Shown here: piece after piece, positions 53,233 to 64,000 of the stretch | Layout: every line of letters begins with the position of its first letter | Numbering within the stretch: position 1 is the stretch's first letter | Origin: Nemertoderma westbladi | Taxonomy: Eukaryota > Xenacoelomorpha > Nemertodermatida > Nemertodermatidae | DNA: 64,000 nucleotides | Assembly (NCBI GenBank): GCA_032718475.1 | Contig: JAUCBJ010009158.1 | Span: forward strand, 44,143 to 108,142 | Direction: 5' to 3' | The notes under the pieces: model-generated | Told to the model about the DNA's origin: nothing | Seen by the model: the letters and a program-made list of their open reading frames with translations, nothing else | Database searches by the model: none | Program-made: the position numbers and the translations under genes

Positions 53233-56200
53233 TTAGTGTCTTTGCAGTTCTTTGAAAATTTCAGAAATTATTTTGACGATTCTTTCCCCGTTGTTTATTA
53301 ACATAAATTCTGCTACCGTGGAGTAGGATTTTCCCCCCAATAAATCTTTCGTCAGTGAACAACCCGATAACAAGTGTAATTCGTTCTGTACCGACGATCC
53401 ATCATATTTGTAGACTCGTTCTTCTCTAGGTACACGTGTCCACCTTCCTGTCTCTACCCTTAACCCTATTAAACCCGGGGGGGGGGGGGGGGGTCAATAT
53501 GACCGCCCCGTGGTATTTTTATTATAATTCTGAAACAAACGCAGTTGGGAATCTGAAATTTTAGGACTTTTCCTAAAATTCTATTGTCTTCATGGTAGTG
53601 AAAACCGTTTTCAAAAACATTGGGTACTTTTCGAGTTATAGCACCATTTTTTAACCCTACTTTTGGCACTTTTTTGAGACGTTTTTTGAAAATTACATTT
53701 CATTACAAATTTTGAAAACCATCAAATATGTCAATTGATTGTGTCACCTTGTTTCTTGCGTTATACGGGTTTGTGATGGTTCTGAATTCAATGGAATCAG
53801 TAAACAGTTCATAAGAGTTCTCAAACTTGTATTTTTCGCCGGTGGGTGAAAATTGTTGTGCCAGCACAAAATTTTGGAAAATATGCAAATTGATAAGTAG
53901 ATAGTATCACCTTGTTTCTTGCGTTATACGGGTTTATGAGGGTCTTGAATCCGATGGAATCAATAAAAACAGCACTGGACATCGCAAACTTGTACTTTTT
54001 GGTGATGGGTACGAAATTTGGTGCTAGCATCAAAATTTGCCAAATTACGCCGAAAAATACAAGTAGCAATGATCTGGCATATTAGAAATGTATTCCATTA
54101 GAATCAGCGCCCTCGAAAACCTGAAAATGTGAATTTATAGCATCGTATAAGTGAATTAAGAATTTTGTGTTTTAACTGAAAAGTGCTGGTTACTTGTTTT
54201 TTTCATTTTTTTCCTACGCAGAGAGGACTAAACAGCCATTTATAGTAATCATATCATTTTTAAATATTTTCCAATGTATTTTGCACGCCAGAAAACCTTA
54301 TTGAAAAATAATTAGCCGAAAATGTAACTTTCAAATTTTGTGAAAATTGTGCACTACTTGTAATTTTGGTGCTGCAATATAACCACCCCAGTAAATTTTT
54401 TCGAAAATTTTTTTTTTCGGTCGGATCCAGACAAGTGATACCTACGTACAAACAAGAAATCAGACGTTTTCGTAAATATTTGTAGATTTTAGAGGGGGGT
54501 TCAATATGACCCCCCCCCCCCCGGTATTTGTACAACATTTTATAGTCCGGTACTAATAGGGTTAAGGATCCTGTTCTGCTCGTGTATGTACGGTTTCTGC
54601 TGATTATATACCTTGTGGATAGTTAGATTAGGGTTTATTTCCAGGTGAGTTGCCAATTTAGTGTGGATATGTGCAGTATCTTTAATTCTACTCTTCAAAC
54701 CATTAATATTTCTAGCTATTATATTACCTTCCGTCAGTTCTAACTTATTTAGATATTTAAAAGCGCGGGTGTTCCCTGTTTTTGCCAGATGATACGCGAT
54801 GTGTGCAGGATCTTCTCGGTGCCACGATTTCTTGAGTCTTCGGATAGAGTTTCTAATATTATTGTCGATGACGGATCCTACCTCGGCCATACCAATCTTT
54901 GTATAGCACAGCACATTCGGTGTTGTTGTTTTAACGCCCAAAAGTATTTTTATCAGTTTACTATATATCTTTTCAATTTCCTTTCTCCCCCGTATTGCTA
55001 ACCAGGTATCGCTGGAATACAGTATCGCTGCCGTTACAGCACAGTCAAGCACCTTTTTCTTTAGACAGAAAGGCATATTTGGATTGCTGGCACAAAATGC
55101 TGCAAACTTGGCTACCTGTTTTTTACTTTCACCTGCGTGTAAATTTATCACTGATTCTATTCTACCATCCTGTGTGAAGAAACCACCCAGGTAAACATAT
55201 TTATCTGTATTAATTATTTGTATACCTCCACATAACAACGGTTGTTTGTCAGCTATAAATCCATTTATGACCATGAACTTACTCTTCTTTTCATTGATTA
55301 CCATATTATGTGACCTACAGAATTTATCCAAAATATTTAGCTTTTCTATACAACTCTCTCGGTTCTCAGCTAAAATAGCAGTATCGTCCATGAACAGGAG
55401 AAGAAGCAAGGCTCCTAGGTATGTGTTAGTAGATGTTAGTGAATCAAACATGGCGACTAGGACATCAATGTAAAGAGTGAATAGAAATAAACTTGATGGC
55501 GCTCCTTGACGCAAACCACTGTCGACACGAATATCAATTGATCTAAGGTTTAAAAACGTCGTCCTTTATATTGCTTTTATTGCATTAATCATATTAAATT
55601 CACAACCGAGAAAAAGTAACTTGGAGATAAGAGTAGACCTAGAGACTCTATCATAGGCTTTAATGAAGTCGATGAACATGATGAATAGTTTCTTGTTCTT
55701 GGTGTAAGCGTAATCGACAACCAAGCGTAGAGCGAGTATCTGTTCACACCATGATCTCCCTTTTTGACCGCCCGCTTGAGCTCTTGACTGTTTGTACCAT
55801 CTCACTAGTCTGTTCGCTAAAACGTAGTCATAAATCTTTGCTAGAGAGTCCATAATCGTGATTCCACGGTAATTGTTACAGTTAAAACGATCACCTGTTT
55901 TATACAAAATACTTAATAAGCTATATGCCCAAACTGCCGGTAAGCATCCGAATATGAATATCGCATTCAATATAAATGTAATAAATGCCACAATATTCAC
56001 TGTTAGATCCTTCCAAAGAGGTGATGAAATTCCTAGCGCTGCCTTGTTCGCTTTTATTGAGTTTATCGCCTCGTCCACTTCCTGTGGTTGTATCGGGTCA
56101 TCCAGGAGTGGTATAACTGGAGCCTGTGAGATGTCAATATCGTCTACGGTATCCCCTTGATTATACAGAAGACTCTCAAAATGGTCTTTAAATTCATCGT

Positions 56201-56282
56201 CGGTGGGTTTGTCGATATCATCAGCTTTTTCTCCAAGTTTGCCATTCCAATTTATGGCGCGCCAAACAGATTTCGAATCCTA
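53233..56282 (-). pseudogene. LINE (non-LTR retrotransposon), 5'-truncated, with stop and insertion
   Basis: Minus-strand RT-type protein. From the 5' side: DSKSVWRAINWNG at 56280, VDEAINSIKANKA, YKTGDRFNCNNYRGITIMDS, FIDFIKAYDRVSR (RT motif A, ~55650), one TAA at 55566-55568, RQGAPSSLFLFTLYI, then FMDDTAILAENR (catalytic box, ~55375-55410; FADD became FMDD), then KYVYLGGFFTQDG. The C-terminal part (TGRWTRVPREERVYKY...) lies at 53233-53459, beyond the piggyBac-like MITE, where it is one base out of frame. The endonuclease domain is absent. It copies its own RNA at nicked target DNA when intact; this copy is dead. I do not assign a clade. Confidence 0.85.
53460..54565. mobile_element. piggyBac-like MITE (53464-54561) with TTAA duplications
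   Basis: Ends CCCTATTA... and ...TAATAGGG, TTAA at 53460-53463 and 54562-54565. Inner palindrome GGTCAATATGACC (left) and GTTCAATATGACC (right), each next to a G17 (53477-53493) or C13 (54510-54522) run. It shares the first eight bases with the MITE at 11004 but almost nothing else, so the two are different families mobilised by the same kind of transposase. No ORF with domains. It splits the LINE coding sequence. Confidence 0.88.
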
Positions 56283-56736
56283 TAAATGCCCGTATCCCTT
56301 ATACTGTATACCAAATTTGTTTACATTGTTGGCCTTGTTAATTTCCTTTATATTACGCCACCTAGCGAGGTATGGCAATACTGCTTTTTACCGAATGTAT
56401 ATATAGTGCAATTTAAATCATAATTATCAGACTCGGTATTATTTTACATACCCCACGTTGGGTTGCTAATAGGCCATACTTTTCAGCACTACAACACTAC
56501 ACTACACTACACTACCGGTACATTTACGCTTACACGCCAGCTCTCATTCGCACTCACGTTGGTTATTCTACTATTCTGTTTGATATTGTTATTATTATTG
56601 CTTTGATTGTTATACAATAAACTAACTGCTGAACTGGTTCAACCATCAGAAGAAGGGTTTTCCTCGATGTTATCCCTCAGTTAGATTACAGAGTACTAGA
56701 GTAGCAGACTGCCGCTACTGGCTGACTGGAGAAAGT
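56283..56736. other. no gene; short (ACTAC)n microsatellite
   Basis: CACTACACTACACTACACTA near 56490-56513; otherwise unremarkable. Confidence 0.5.
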
Positions 56737-57739
56737 CACTGCAACCGGTCCTACTAATTACCCAACTTTACCCAAATCTACCCAACTTTACCCAAACTTA
56801 CCCAACTTTACCCCACTTTACCCAACTTTTTACCCAACTTTACCCAACTTTACCCCACTTTACCCAATACCACCCAACTTTACCCAACTTTACCCAATCG
56901 AATACCCAACTACCTATCTGCCGACCAGTGATGCAATACAGTACAGCAGAAGGCTTACTTACTTACTACAGTACCGGACCAGTAGGCCTACTGTCTGACA
57001 TTCTGACATTAGCATTCCAGCAGTCTGTCTGGTAGTTTAATACTGCAGTCTGGCAGTACTGTCAGACTGTCAGACTGTACAGCTGTAATACAGTAGGTCA
57101 TAGTAGGAATGGTTTGTATCAGTGTAGGCCTATGCAGCTATGGCTTCATGTTTATAGCTGTATCCTGTATAGTCATACTCCAGTCAGCCAGTACTTATAA
57201 TCATAACATAACACATCCAGCCAGACATCAATAAAATGATCAATATGGCTGTATGAGGGTGCATTTCGGGGTAGTGATGTTCTATAGAATAGACTTTAGT
57301 TTATTGTTTTGGTTAGAATAACGTGCCACTATAACCTGTTCCTTTCCCTAAATTGAGAATTTAACATTCAGGTTGAGATATGCATCAAGTTTCCCTCTGC
57401 AGCCTTGCCTCCACTCCAATCAGCCATTGCTGCATTGGCAGATCAGCAGATAGGATATGGTAGATAGGCCTAACTACTGAACTAATTGATTAGGCCTGAT
57501 GATGGATTGATGGATTGAAATGATTGGGTAAAGTTGGGTGGTATTGGGTAAAGTTGGGTAAAGTGGATTGGGTAATTGATTGGGTGAAGTTGGGTAAAGT
57601 TGGGTGGTATTGGGTAAAGTGTGGTAAAGTTGGGTAAAGTTGGGTAAAAAGTTGGGTAAAATTGGGTAAAGTTGGGTGAAGTTGGGTAAAGTTGGGTGGA
57701 GTTGGGTAAAGTTGGGTATTTAGTAGGACCCACTGCAAC
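56737..57739. mobile_element. foldback element (56746-57730) with 9-bp duplications
   Basis: CACTGCAAC is duplicated (56737-56745 and 57731-57739). The arms start GGTCCTACTAATTACCCAAC on the left and mirror it on the right. Each arm continues as tandem TACCCAACTT (left, to ~56910) or AAGTTGGGTA (right, ~57525-57720) repeats, so the whole can fold back on itself. The 600-bp middle is noncoding. A 9-bp duplication and long inverted arms suit Mutator-like (MULE) or foldback elements. Confidence 0.82.
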
Positions 57740-59085
57740 GCCGCAATACTTCAGGTCGGTATCATATTTGCCAGCTGGTTACTGCCATTAACTGGCCCGA
57801 ACTCCGGCATTCAACGCACTGAGTGTGAGTGTCTCCCCCGAGTAACCTTATTGCAGTTGTGCTGTCCGTCCGCATTACGCATTAGGCCTATACAGATCAG
57901 TTAAGCCTAATCGTCGTCGATGTTAAGACCCTTCAGCCCTTTGCTTTGTGTGAGCGTGTGTCTGTGTGTAACAGTGTGGTAATGTGCCTGCGAATCCGCT
58001 AAACAACCCACGTAGGGCGCTAGAATCTCTCTAGCACCAACACTGAAAAGTATCTATTTACGTGAGTAAACTAAATGATTTTGTAGGAGTCAAGTTTATT
58101 TTCGCAGGTGGATATTCGCAATTGCAGAATTGCAGTCAAGAAAGACGCGCAGTAAGTTTGCTGCTTAACTGCCTAGACCTGTCTGCCTGTAGTACTGTAC
58201 TGTACACAGTACTGCAGTAGTACCGGTTAAAATAATTGTATTCTTTCTTGTTCCATTTGTTCTGTAATCCCCTCACAGGAACGCCAGCCCTCGTTACGAT
58301 TATAACGTTGATGATATCCTGTGTTTCCAGTCTGTAAATTGTTCTTTATATTTTACGACTGAACGCAATCAGCCTAGCAAACTGATTCCTTGCTTTTTAT
58401 GCAACAAGTTTTCCTTCCTGATCTATATAGTTTAATTTCAGGTTTTCCCCTTTTGTTATGGATCGATCGTTTTTACAGACCGGCCGGCTTTAAATACGAT
58501 TTTTCCACTACAAGAGACATAATACTTAGTCTCTATTTTGGTGGACGGTGTATATAACCTCACCCACCAGGGTACCCCCTTGCTTTATTGTTACTAGAGC
58601 CGCGGTTGTTAATCGGCAACTTATCCACGCACTGTTAGTAGGCCAACTTTCAGATAAGACTCAAGGATTATATAGTTTCTCTAGTCGCTTCCTACTGTCT
58701 GACTGTCCTACATATTCTGGACCACTGTATTTTACTAGTCAGCTAGTCTGCTAGTACAAAATACCTACTACAGTACTAGGTACTGGTAACTACATAGTAC
58801 ATATCCATAGTCTGGACCAATACCGGCTGACCGGTACTTATCAGCTTATTGCATATTGTTCTAAGGACGTTACTGCGTTAGTCTGTTATTGTCTGACGGT
58901 GAAAATTCGCCCTGTCAGCAAATCCACTAAGAATATTTAATTGCTTCTTGCCGCTTTTTCCCAAACGAGAACCCTGTTATGATTATACCTTGTATAACGG
59001 TATAAGCGAATCGTTTGAAGGTAACTTGCGAGTTCAAATATTGGATCGCTTTGTTACATAGTTTGTATATACAGTTAGGAACTTT
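57740..59085. other. no gene recognised
   Basis: Mixed-composition sequence with short ORFs lacking domains. No tandem repeat or RNA gene seen. Confidence 0.45.
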
Positions 59086-59087
59086 CA

Positions 59088-59335
59088 GTCCCATTGGGGC
59101 TGGATGTCCAGCCCCAATGAGGCTGGACGAAAATCAAACATCCCATTGAAATTCAATACAAAATGTTATTATAAATGTCGATAAAAAATACAAAACGCCG
59201 GCATTATGAAAGTTACATGAGTAGATAGAGCTCAGTTGGTAGTATCGTTTGTATGCGAAAAAAAATAATTTTTATGTACTGTTTTATTTTAATTACGACT
59301 TTAATTAAATTCCAGCCCCTAATGGGCTGGACAAC
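59088..59335. repeat. small palindromic element (GGGGCTGGA)
   Basis: ATTGGGGCTGGA-TGTCCAGCCCCAAT is a tight hairpin at 59093-59118, followed by GAGGCTGGAC; CCAGCCCCTAATGGGCTGGA at ~59312-59331 closes it. The inside includes TAGAGCTCAGTTGGTAG at ~59225, identical in form to a tRNA D-arm and A box, but no B box follows, so I do not call a tRNA or SINE. Confidence 0.5.
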
Positions 59336-60330
59336 AAGTTTTTACCAAAGCATTAAAACCTTGGCTCCTTTGGCTGTGATTGACAGACTAATTGCCCTGG
59401 GCTGTCCTGCTAACTGGTGCCTCAGAGAGCTCGGATGGGCATGGGATGGCTAGGATGGAGCATAGCAGCATAACCCAGCCAGCCAGCCTGCCCAGTAGCC
59501 TGTATGCTGGTATGGTATGTAAATGTCTGGAGAGGGTTGAGGGGGGAGTGCCCAGAGCTATTGTTTATTGTATTGTATAGGATAAGGTATCTTTCTTTCA
59601 CTGATATTAATCTTACCTTATCTCTGATAGTTACAGCTGCAGATCTACAGTTGGGTATTCTCAGCGAGATTTGGTTTCCTCATGAAACCAAATCTGGTTT
59701 CACTCTTACTCTAAATTGAAACCAAATCTGGTTTCCTTTGAGATCTCAGGACATCAAAGGATGCCCGACTTTGCTACTGGGATATGAGTGACATGTATCT
59801 GAGAGTCAATTGCCTAACAACAAGCACTGCAGCACTGGCTGGAAATTGGTGTCTCTTCTATTTCATGTATTTAGCCCTGAGGCCATGTTCTCCTGTAGGA
59901 ATGTACCTACTGTTTACAGTAGGTACCTAAACTAAGGCTTTGCTTTATATACACCAGAGTCTTGGTGTAGCTAGCACAGCATTGCCCAAGGCTAATAATA
60001 TACCATAGCCAAGGCAGGTTATTAACCTCCAACCCGCAGTAGTCCACAGTCCTTACAGCCTTAATCAGATACTATTATATTAGTATAGGGATAGTTAGTT
60101 TTATTGTGTGGCCAAACCTGTGCTGCCTGGCTGCTGTATGTTTGTGTGGAAGTAATTAATGGTGGTCAGAGTAAGGAGAGACAAGAGAGTGGGTTTAACA
60201 GTTTAATGTGGAATATGGCTATTGCTATTAATCTCTATGCTTATATCAGTACATGGCTGCAGCCCAATATTGCCAGATATTGGTATTGGGTTTTAGTTAA
60301 GTTTCCAGGTACCTGGCAGCCTGGGCAAAC
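59336..60330. other. no gene; GAAACCAAATC hairpins
   Basis: Noncoding. At about 59668-59736 GATTTGGTTTC and GAAACCAAATC alternate, forming a three-part palindrome. Otherwise no feature. Confidence 0.45.
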
Positions 60331-60338
60331 GACAACAG

Positions 60339-60462
60339 GACATATGTTCCGCGGGACTGTATGTTCCCGGACATTATGTTCCCAAAAATTACCAAAAATG
60401 TGGGAACATATATTCTGTCCGAGTGTAATAATGCAAACATAATGTCCGGAAACATATAATAA
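60339..60462. repeat. small palindromic repeat (GTTCCCGGACATTATG)
   Basis: Left arm TATGTTCCCGGACATTATGT then TCCC, right arm GGGAACATATATTCTGTCCG and CATAATGTCCGGAAACATAT. Arms of repeated motifs in opposite orientation, ~120 bp in total. Confidence 0.6.
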
Positions 60463-60494
60463 ATAGGTAATCATAATATTAGGGTGTAAACGTT

Positions 60495-60668
60495 AAGCAG
60501 ACAGTGGTGCAGACAGTGGTGCAGGCAATGGTGCAGACACCTGGTGCAGACAGTGGTGCAGACACTGGTGCAGACAATGGTGCAGACGGTGGTGCAGACA
60601 CCTGGTCCAGACAGTGGTGCAGGCAGTGGTGCAGACACTGGTGCAGACAGTGGTACAGACAGGGGTGC
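60495..60668 (+). repeat. 15-bp minisatellite GTGGTGCAGACAGTG
   Basis: About eleven copies of (G)GTGCAGACAGTG with CACCTGGTGCAG variants. It creates spurious Cys/Thr/His-rich frames on both strands. Confidence 0.9.
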
Positions 60669-60671
60669 TGG

Positions 60672-60803
60672 TCACCTCGCCGCACTGCCACTTCGCCGCA
60701 GGTCACCTCGCCGCAGATAATGTGCGGCGAGGTGTCTTTGCGGCGAGGTGTCTCACTGTGAATGCCATTTCGCCGCAAATTATCGGACACCTCGCCGCAA
60801 GTC
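60672..60803. repeat. small palindromic repeat (CACCTCGCCGCA)
   Basis: CACCTCGCCGCA occurs three times forward, TGCGGCGAGGTGTC twice reversed, then TTCGCCGCAAATTATC and CACCTCGCCGCAAG. A foldback-type arrangement next to the minisatellite. Confidence 0.7.
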
Positions 60804-60929
60804 AATATTAATCATTTATTTCTATATTTACAGGGAAGCCTATACTAAGCCTAGTTATGGCATTGGACATTATTATAAGAAGAAATAAAATAATACGGTA
60901 AGGTTTGTTGTTCTATTATAATTACTGTA

Positions 60930-61206
60930 TTATTATAGATATACAGTGAGAGTATTTGAGTTACGTATTAGATTATAGTAAAACAGTCCTAATCGTATGT
61001 TTGTCAAAAATGTTGATCAGTTGTTTAAAACAAGTGTGACGTTATGAACGTTAAAAAATTTATATTTAAAATTGTAATGTATGCCTGCAGTATATTTCAC
61101 TAGTTCAAATTTGGAATAAAACATTTCATTGCGAAATTTATCTATCTAATAACTATTTACGTACATGTACAATGCGTATGAATTTTAGTAATGCCGTAAC
61201 TTAAGT
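60930..61206. repeat. long inverted repeat, left arm
   Basis: About 277 bp that reappear, reverse-complemented, at 63733-64000 with few differences; weaker similarity extends inward to ~61265. The right arm reaches the window edge. Confidence 0.9.
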
Positions 61207-61385
61207 TACGGTAACTGTACTGACAGTAAAGTGACGTTATGTACATCGCCAAGGTTAATACTGTATGTTTATGTTAACTGATCACAGTCCTTAATTGCAA
61301 CTCGCAGGGTCTGTTCACATATTGCTAGGGGGAGGGGAGGGCTTCGGGAACATGTGTTCAACGCATACTGCAGTCAACGCAACAG

Positions 61386-63640
61386 TTATGAACTATGGGA
61401 CCCACCCCCCTCCCATATGTGACAATTTAATATAAAAGAAAAAAATTGCAAATCATAAATGTAAATTTTAAACTGCAAATCTCGTCGTATGTTGAAAGCA
61501 CCCGACCCCCCCCCCCCCCCCCTCCCCCGTCCACGACTACGCTTTCCATGAGTTGGTTGCCAGAGCTCGGCGTTTGTCATGTGTTGTCTCCAGCTGATGT
61601 TTAGGGCTGCCCTTAGTAGTCTTGTGTAGCAACCATCAATTCGTTGTTCAAGTGATTTAGTCAGTGTCCAGGTCTCACCCCCGTATAAAAATACACTTTC
61701 CACTGTGGCTCGAAAGAACTTAGTCTTCAAGTGCCTGGAGAGATCTGATTTCCAGATGGTATCCATTTTTGATAGAGCTACCCAAGCCTTTGCTTTCCTA
61801 ACTTCTATGTCCTTTTTGCTACTCTCTTATCCATGATCCAAGGTACTGGAAGTCGTCGACCTTCCTTAGTTGATTATTATCAATGGTTGTCAAGTTTCCA
61901 TCAACATTAAAGGTCATGAATTCGGTCTTGGTAGCATTTATATGCAATCCAACCTCCTTATTAGCAACCCTCTCCACTTTATTTAGTAGATGCTGTGCAT
62001 CTGCTAGCGTATTAGAGAGCAGGGCGATGTCATCCGCAAAGTCGGTGTCTGTGACTGTAGTTGCCGGATATCTACTACTTCTGCGTTCTTGAAGTGTGAA
62101 TCCCAGATCTTCACCCTTTGTGGCCGTCCTCATTGCGGTATACAGACGTTTCGGCCTAGGACGTTTCGGTCCAGGACGTTTCGGCCCGGACATTTCGGCC
62201 CGGACGATTCGGCCCGGACGATTCGGCCCGGACGTTTCGGCCCATGACTGTAACCGAATGAAAAGGCCAACTTGTTTGATATGATAATAATTATTCATTA
62301 AAATTATAATTATTTCACAATAACATACAAACACTTAATGAAATATCTTTCATGAAATGGCTATTTAATTTATTTAATCAAAATAAAATAAACATTATGC
62401 ATGTGGTGCTCTGCCCCATTATGTTTTGCGGCCGAAAAAATGCAAGTCAGAACAAAACGTTTGGTACCGAGTACCACATTGCTAATAAACTACTAAAGCG
62501 AATCAATTTCACGAACCATTTAGGGCTTAAATCTCGTCTGATCGATATATTTTGGAGATACTTCATTAGTTTAATTAAACATTACTCAATTGATAATTCT
62601 TGTAGCTGGACAGTGTGTTGCAGCTATGTCTTAATGATCTGTTGAAACAATAACTCTCATCTCGATGATAGATGATTTATACCCATAGATAACGACGTAT
62701 AATGCTTTTATTAATACATATTTTATTTCACTTCACATCCACTCTGGTCCTTTTAATACGCATATATTTCCTCTAAATTTAAATTTAATACCCATATATT
62801 TCATCTAAATTTAAATTTAATACGCATATATTTTATCTCATTCCATATGACATCCAGTCTGTCTCATAATTATTAGCAATGCTCCTTTAATGGAATATTT
62901 CTTATCTATTATATTTTTAAGTCTAACATTAAAATACAGTAATAATTTTAATTCGGTGTATTTTAATGTACTTTATTTATTGACTCACATTTTAAAATAC
63001 GTATGTTTTTAACTATTACTTTACCTTTATTACTTTACCTATTACCTTTACTATTACTTACTTTTAACTATCTAACTGTATTAACTAAAGTTAATTTGTC
63101 AGCATATGTTATCTTTGTTCTAAGTTACAGTATGGTGTAAATTTATATTAATAAATAATAATAATAATAATATTACATTAGTTATTATTTATAAATATAA
63201 TGTAGAACTTCGATCTTGACGACTTTCAAACAAGTGTCGGAGCAGTTCCTACTGACAACTCCTCTTGTAACGAACGTAACAACTACAAAACAAATATATT
63301 GAATAACTTATTATTAATAGCTTATTTAAGGGAGTAAAGTGAATCTTTGGGCCAAAACGTCCGACAAGCAAATCTTGTATTTCATTTATTGGGCCGAAAC
63401 GTCCTAGGCCAAAACGTCTTAGACCGAAACGTCTGTTACCCCCTCATTGCGTAATCCAGCACAATTACAAATAGTAATGGTGCTAATGTGTCACCTTGCA
63501 GTACGCCAGCCAGGATTAAGAAAAACTCAGTTTCACCATCTGGTGAGAGTACCTGCGCTTCTGTGTCACAATATAACAATCCAATGCCAGCAACAATTAC
63601 TTCTGGTATTCCATAAGCCAACAGTATTAACTGTTGTGTT
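61386..63640 (-). pseudogene. LINE fragment between inverted repeats, split by a MITE
   Basis: Minus-strand RT pieces in order: IPEVIVAGIGLLYCDTEAQV and LAGVLQGDTLAPLLFVIVLD (63621-63452), then, past the MITE, ATTVTDTDFADDIALLSNTL (RT catalytic FADD, ~62080-62020), VGLHINATKTEFMTFN, FQYLGSWI, then (after a 1-base frame change at ~61830) WKSDLSRHLKTKFFRATVES, VFLYGGETWTLTKSLEQRID and WRQHMTNAEL. The end is deleted directly to WQPTHGKRSRGRG and a C17 run (61506-61522). No endonuclease domain. A dead copy, of a different family from the LINE at 53233-56282. Confidence 0.85.
62128..63451. mobile_element. MULE-like MITE (62138-63441) with 10-bp duplications
   Basis: CCTCATTGCG is duplicated (62128-62137 and 63442-63451). 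Ends are GTATACAGACGTTTCGGCC and, reversed, GGGTAACAGACGTTTCGG. The left arm continues as tandem GTTTCGGCCCGGAC repeats (62147-62245), and the right end carries GGGCCGAAACGTCC and relatives (63351-63430). The middle is AT-rich and noncoding. Taking out the insert and one duplication copy restores the LINE reading frame exactly. A 9-10 bp duplication suggests Mutator-like mobilisation. Confidence 0.86.
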
Positions 63641-63732
63641 GTTAACTGTGTTGTTGTTGTTAACAGTATTAACTCTGATACAGTATTAACCTTATTACAT
63701 TATGTTACTTTACTTCAGTTCAGTTTCCGTTC

Positions 63733-64000
63733 TTAGTTACTGCATTACTAAAATTACGCATTGTACATGTACGTAAATAGTTATTAGATAGATAAATTTC
63801 GCAATGAAATGTTTTATTCAAAATTTGAACTAGTGAAATATACTGCAGGCATACATTACAATTTTAAATATAAATTTCTTAACGTTCATAACGTCACACT
63901 TGTTTTAAACTGATCAACATTTTTGACAAACATACGATTAGGACTGTTTTACTATAATCGAATACGTAACTCAAATACTCTCACTGTATATCTATAATAA
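63733..64000. repeat. long inverted repeat, right arm (cut by window edge)
   Basis: Reverse complement of 60930-61206. Because the match runs to base 64000, the full arm and the element end lie outside the window. Confidence 0.9.

Noticed and set aside
57482-57738. Asn/Phe/Thr/Pro-rich frames (NFTQLYPTLP)
   Set aside because: Translation of the GGGTAAAGTT array in the foldback arm.
59220-59262. tRNA gene suggested by TAGAGCTCAGTTGGTAG
   Set aside because: No anticodon arm, B box or acceptor stem follows within tRNA distance.
60479-60805. Cys/Thr/His-rich frames of 60-108 codons on both strands
   Set aside because: Translation of the GTGGTGCAGACAGTG minisatellite.

Overview
The window reads as metazoan genomic DNA made almost entirely of mobile and repeated sequence. 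I see no host gene. The AT-rich background, the frequent AGGCCTA-type and TACAGTAC motifs, and the mix of Gypsy-type, BEL/Pao and LINE retroelements with piggyBac-, Harbinger-, mariner- and MULE-like DNA elements suggest a marine invertebrate, perhaps a deuterostome. The taxon is inference and weakly supported.

Layout. 491-6844: young Ty3/Gypsy-type LTR element with two apparently identical 339-bp LTRs and gag, protease, RT, RNase H and integrase spread over three overlapping frames. 6997-7977: glutamate-rich repeat ORF. 8000-9790: minisatellites, a repeat family and a 100-N gap. 10277-17395: decayed BEL/Pao element split by a TTAA-flanked piggyBac-like MITE (11004-12259). 17404-20785: a ~146-bp tandem satellite split by a 2.0-kb inverted-repeat element (17878-19896). 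20786-21904: a LINE 3' end, present again at 49590-50650.

21908-44529 is the most interesting part. A 222-bp Harbinger-like MITE (TTA target duplication) is split by 22.4 kb made of two head-to-tail units, 22115-25954 (3.8 kb) and 25955-44514 (18.6 kb). Both start with the same hairpin-rich ~1.28 kb and both end in GGGATCACTCGGT. The long unit carries, on the minus strand, a giant gene (37531 to 29229) with Cys/His-rich N-terminal regions, a Helitron-type HUH/Rep domain (HIH), a Pif1-like SF1 helicase and a C-terminal GIY-YIG nuclease-like domain. One frameshift and one stop separate what look like parts of a single ~2,700-residue protein. I read it as a giant rolling-circle-type transposon beside an internally deleted derivative.

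44530-46255: hairpin-bearing repeats, including a 646-bp tandem duplication, and more satellite. 46256-49586: an element with ~35-bp terminal inverted repeats and ACA duplications whose cargo is a retroelement gag plus truncated pol joined by a textbook -1 frameshift signal; a mariner-like MITE sits at its right end. 53233-56282: minus-strand LINE interrupted by a second piggyBac-like MITE. 56746-57730: foldback element with 9-bp duplications. 60339-60803: small palindromic repeats and a minisatellite. 60930-64000: long inverted repeats around a second LINE, which is split by a MULE-like MITE with a 10-bp duplication.

Several insertions can be proved from the window because the interrupted reading frame, MITE or repeat is restored when the insert is mentally removed, or because an unoccupied paralogue is also present.
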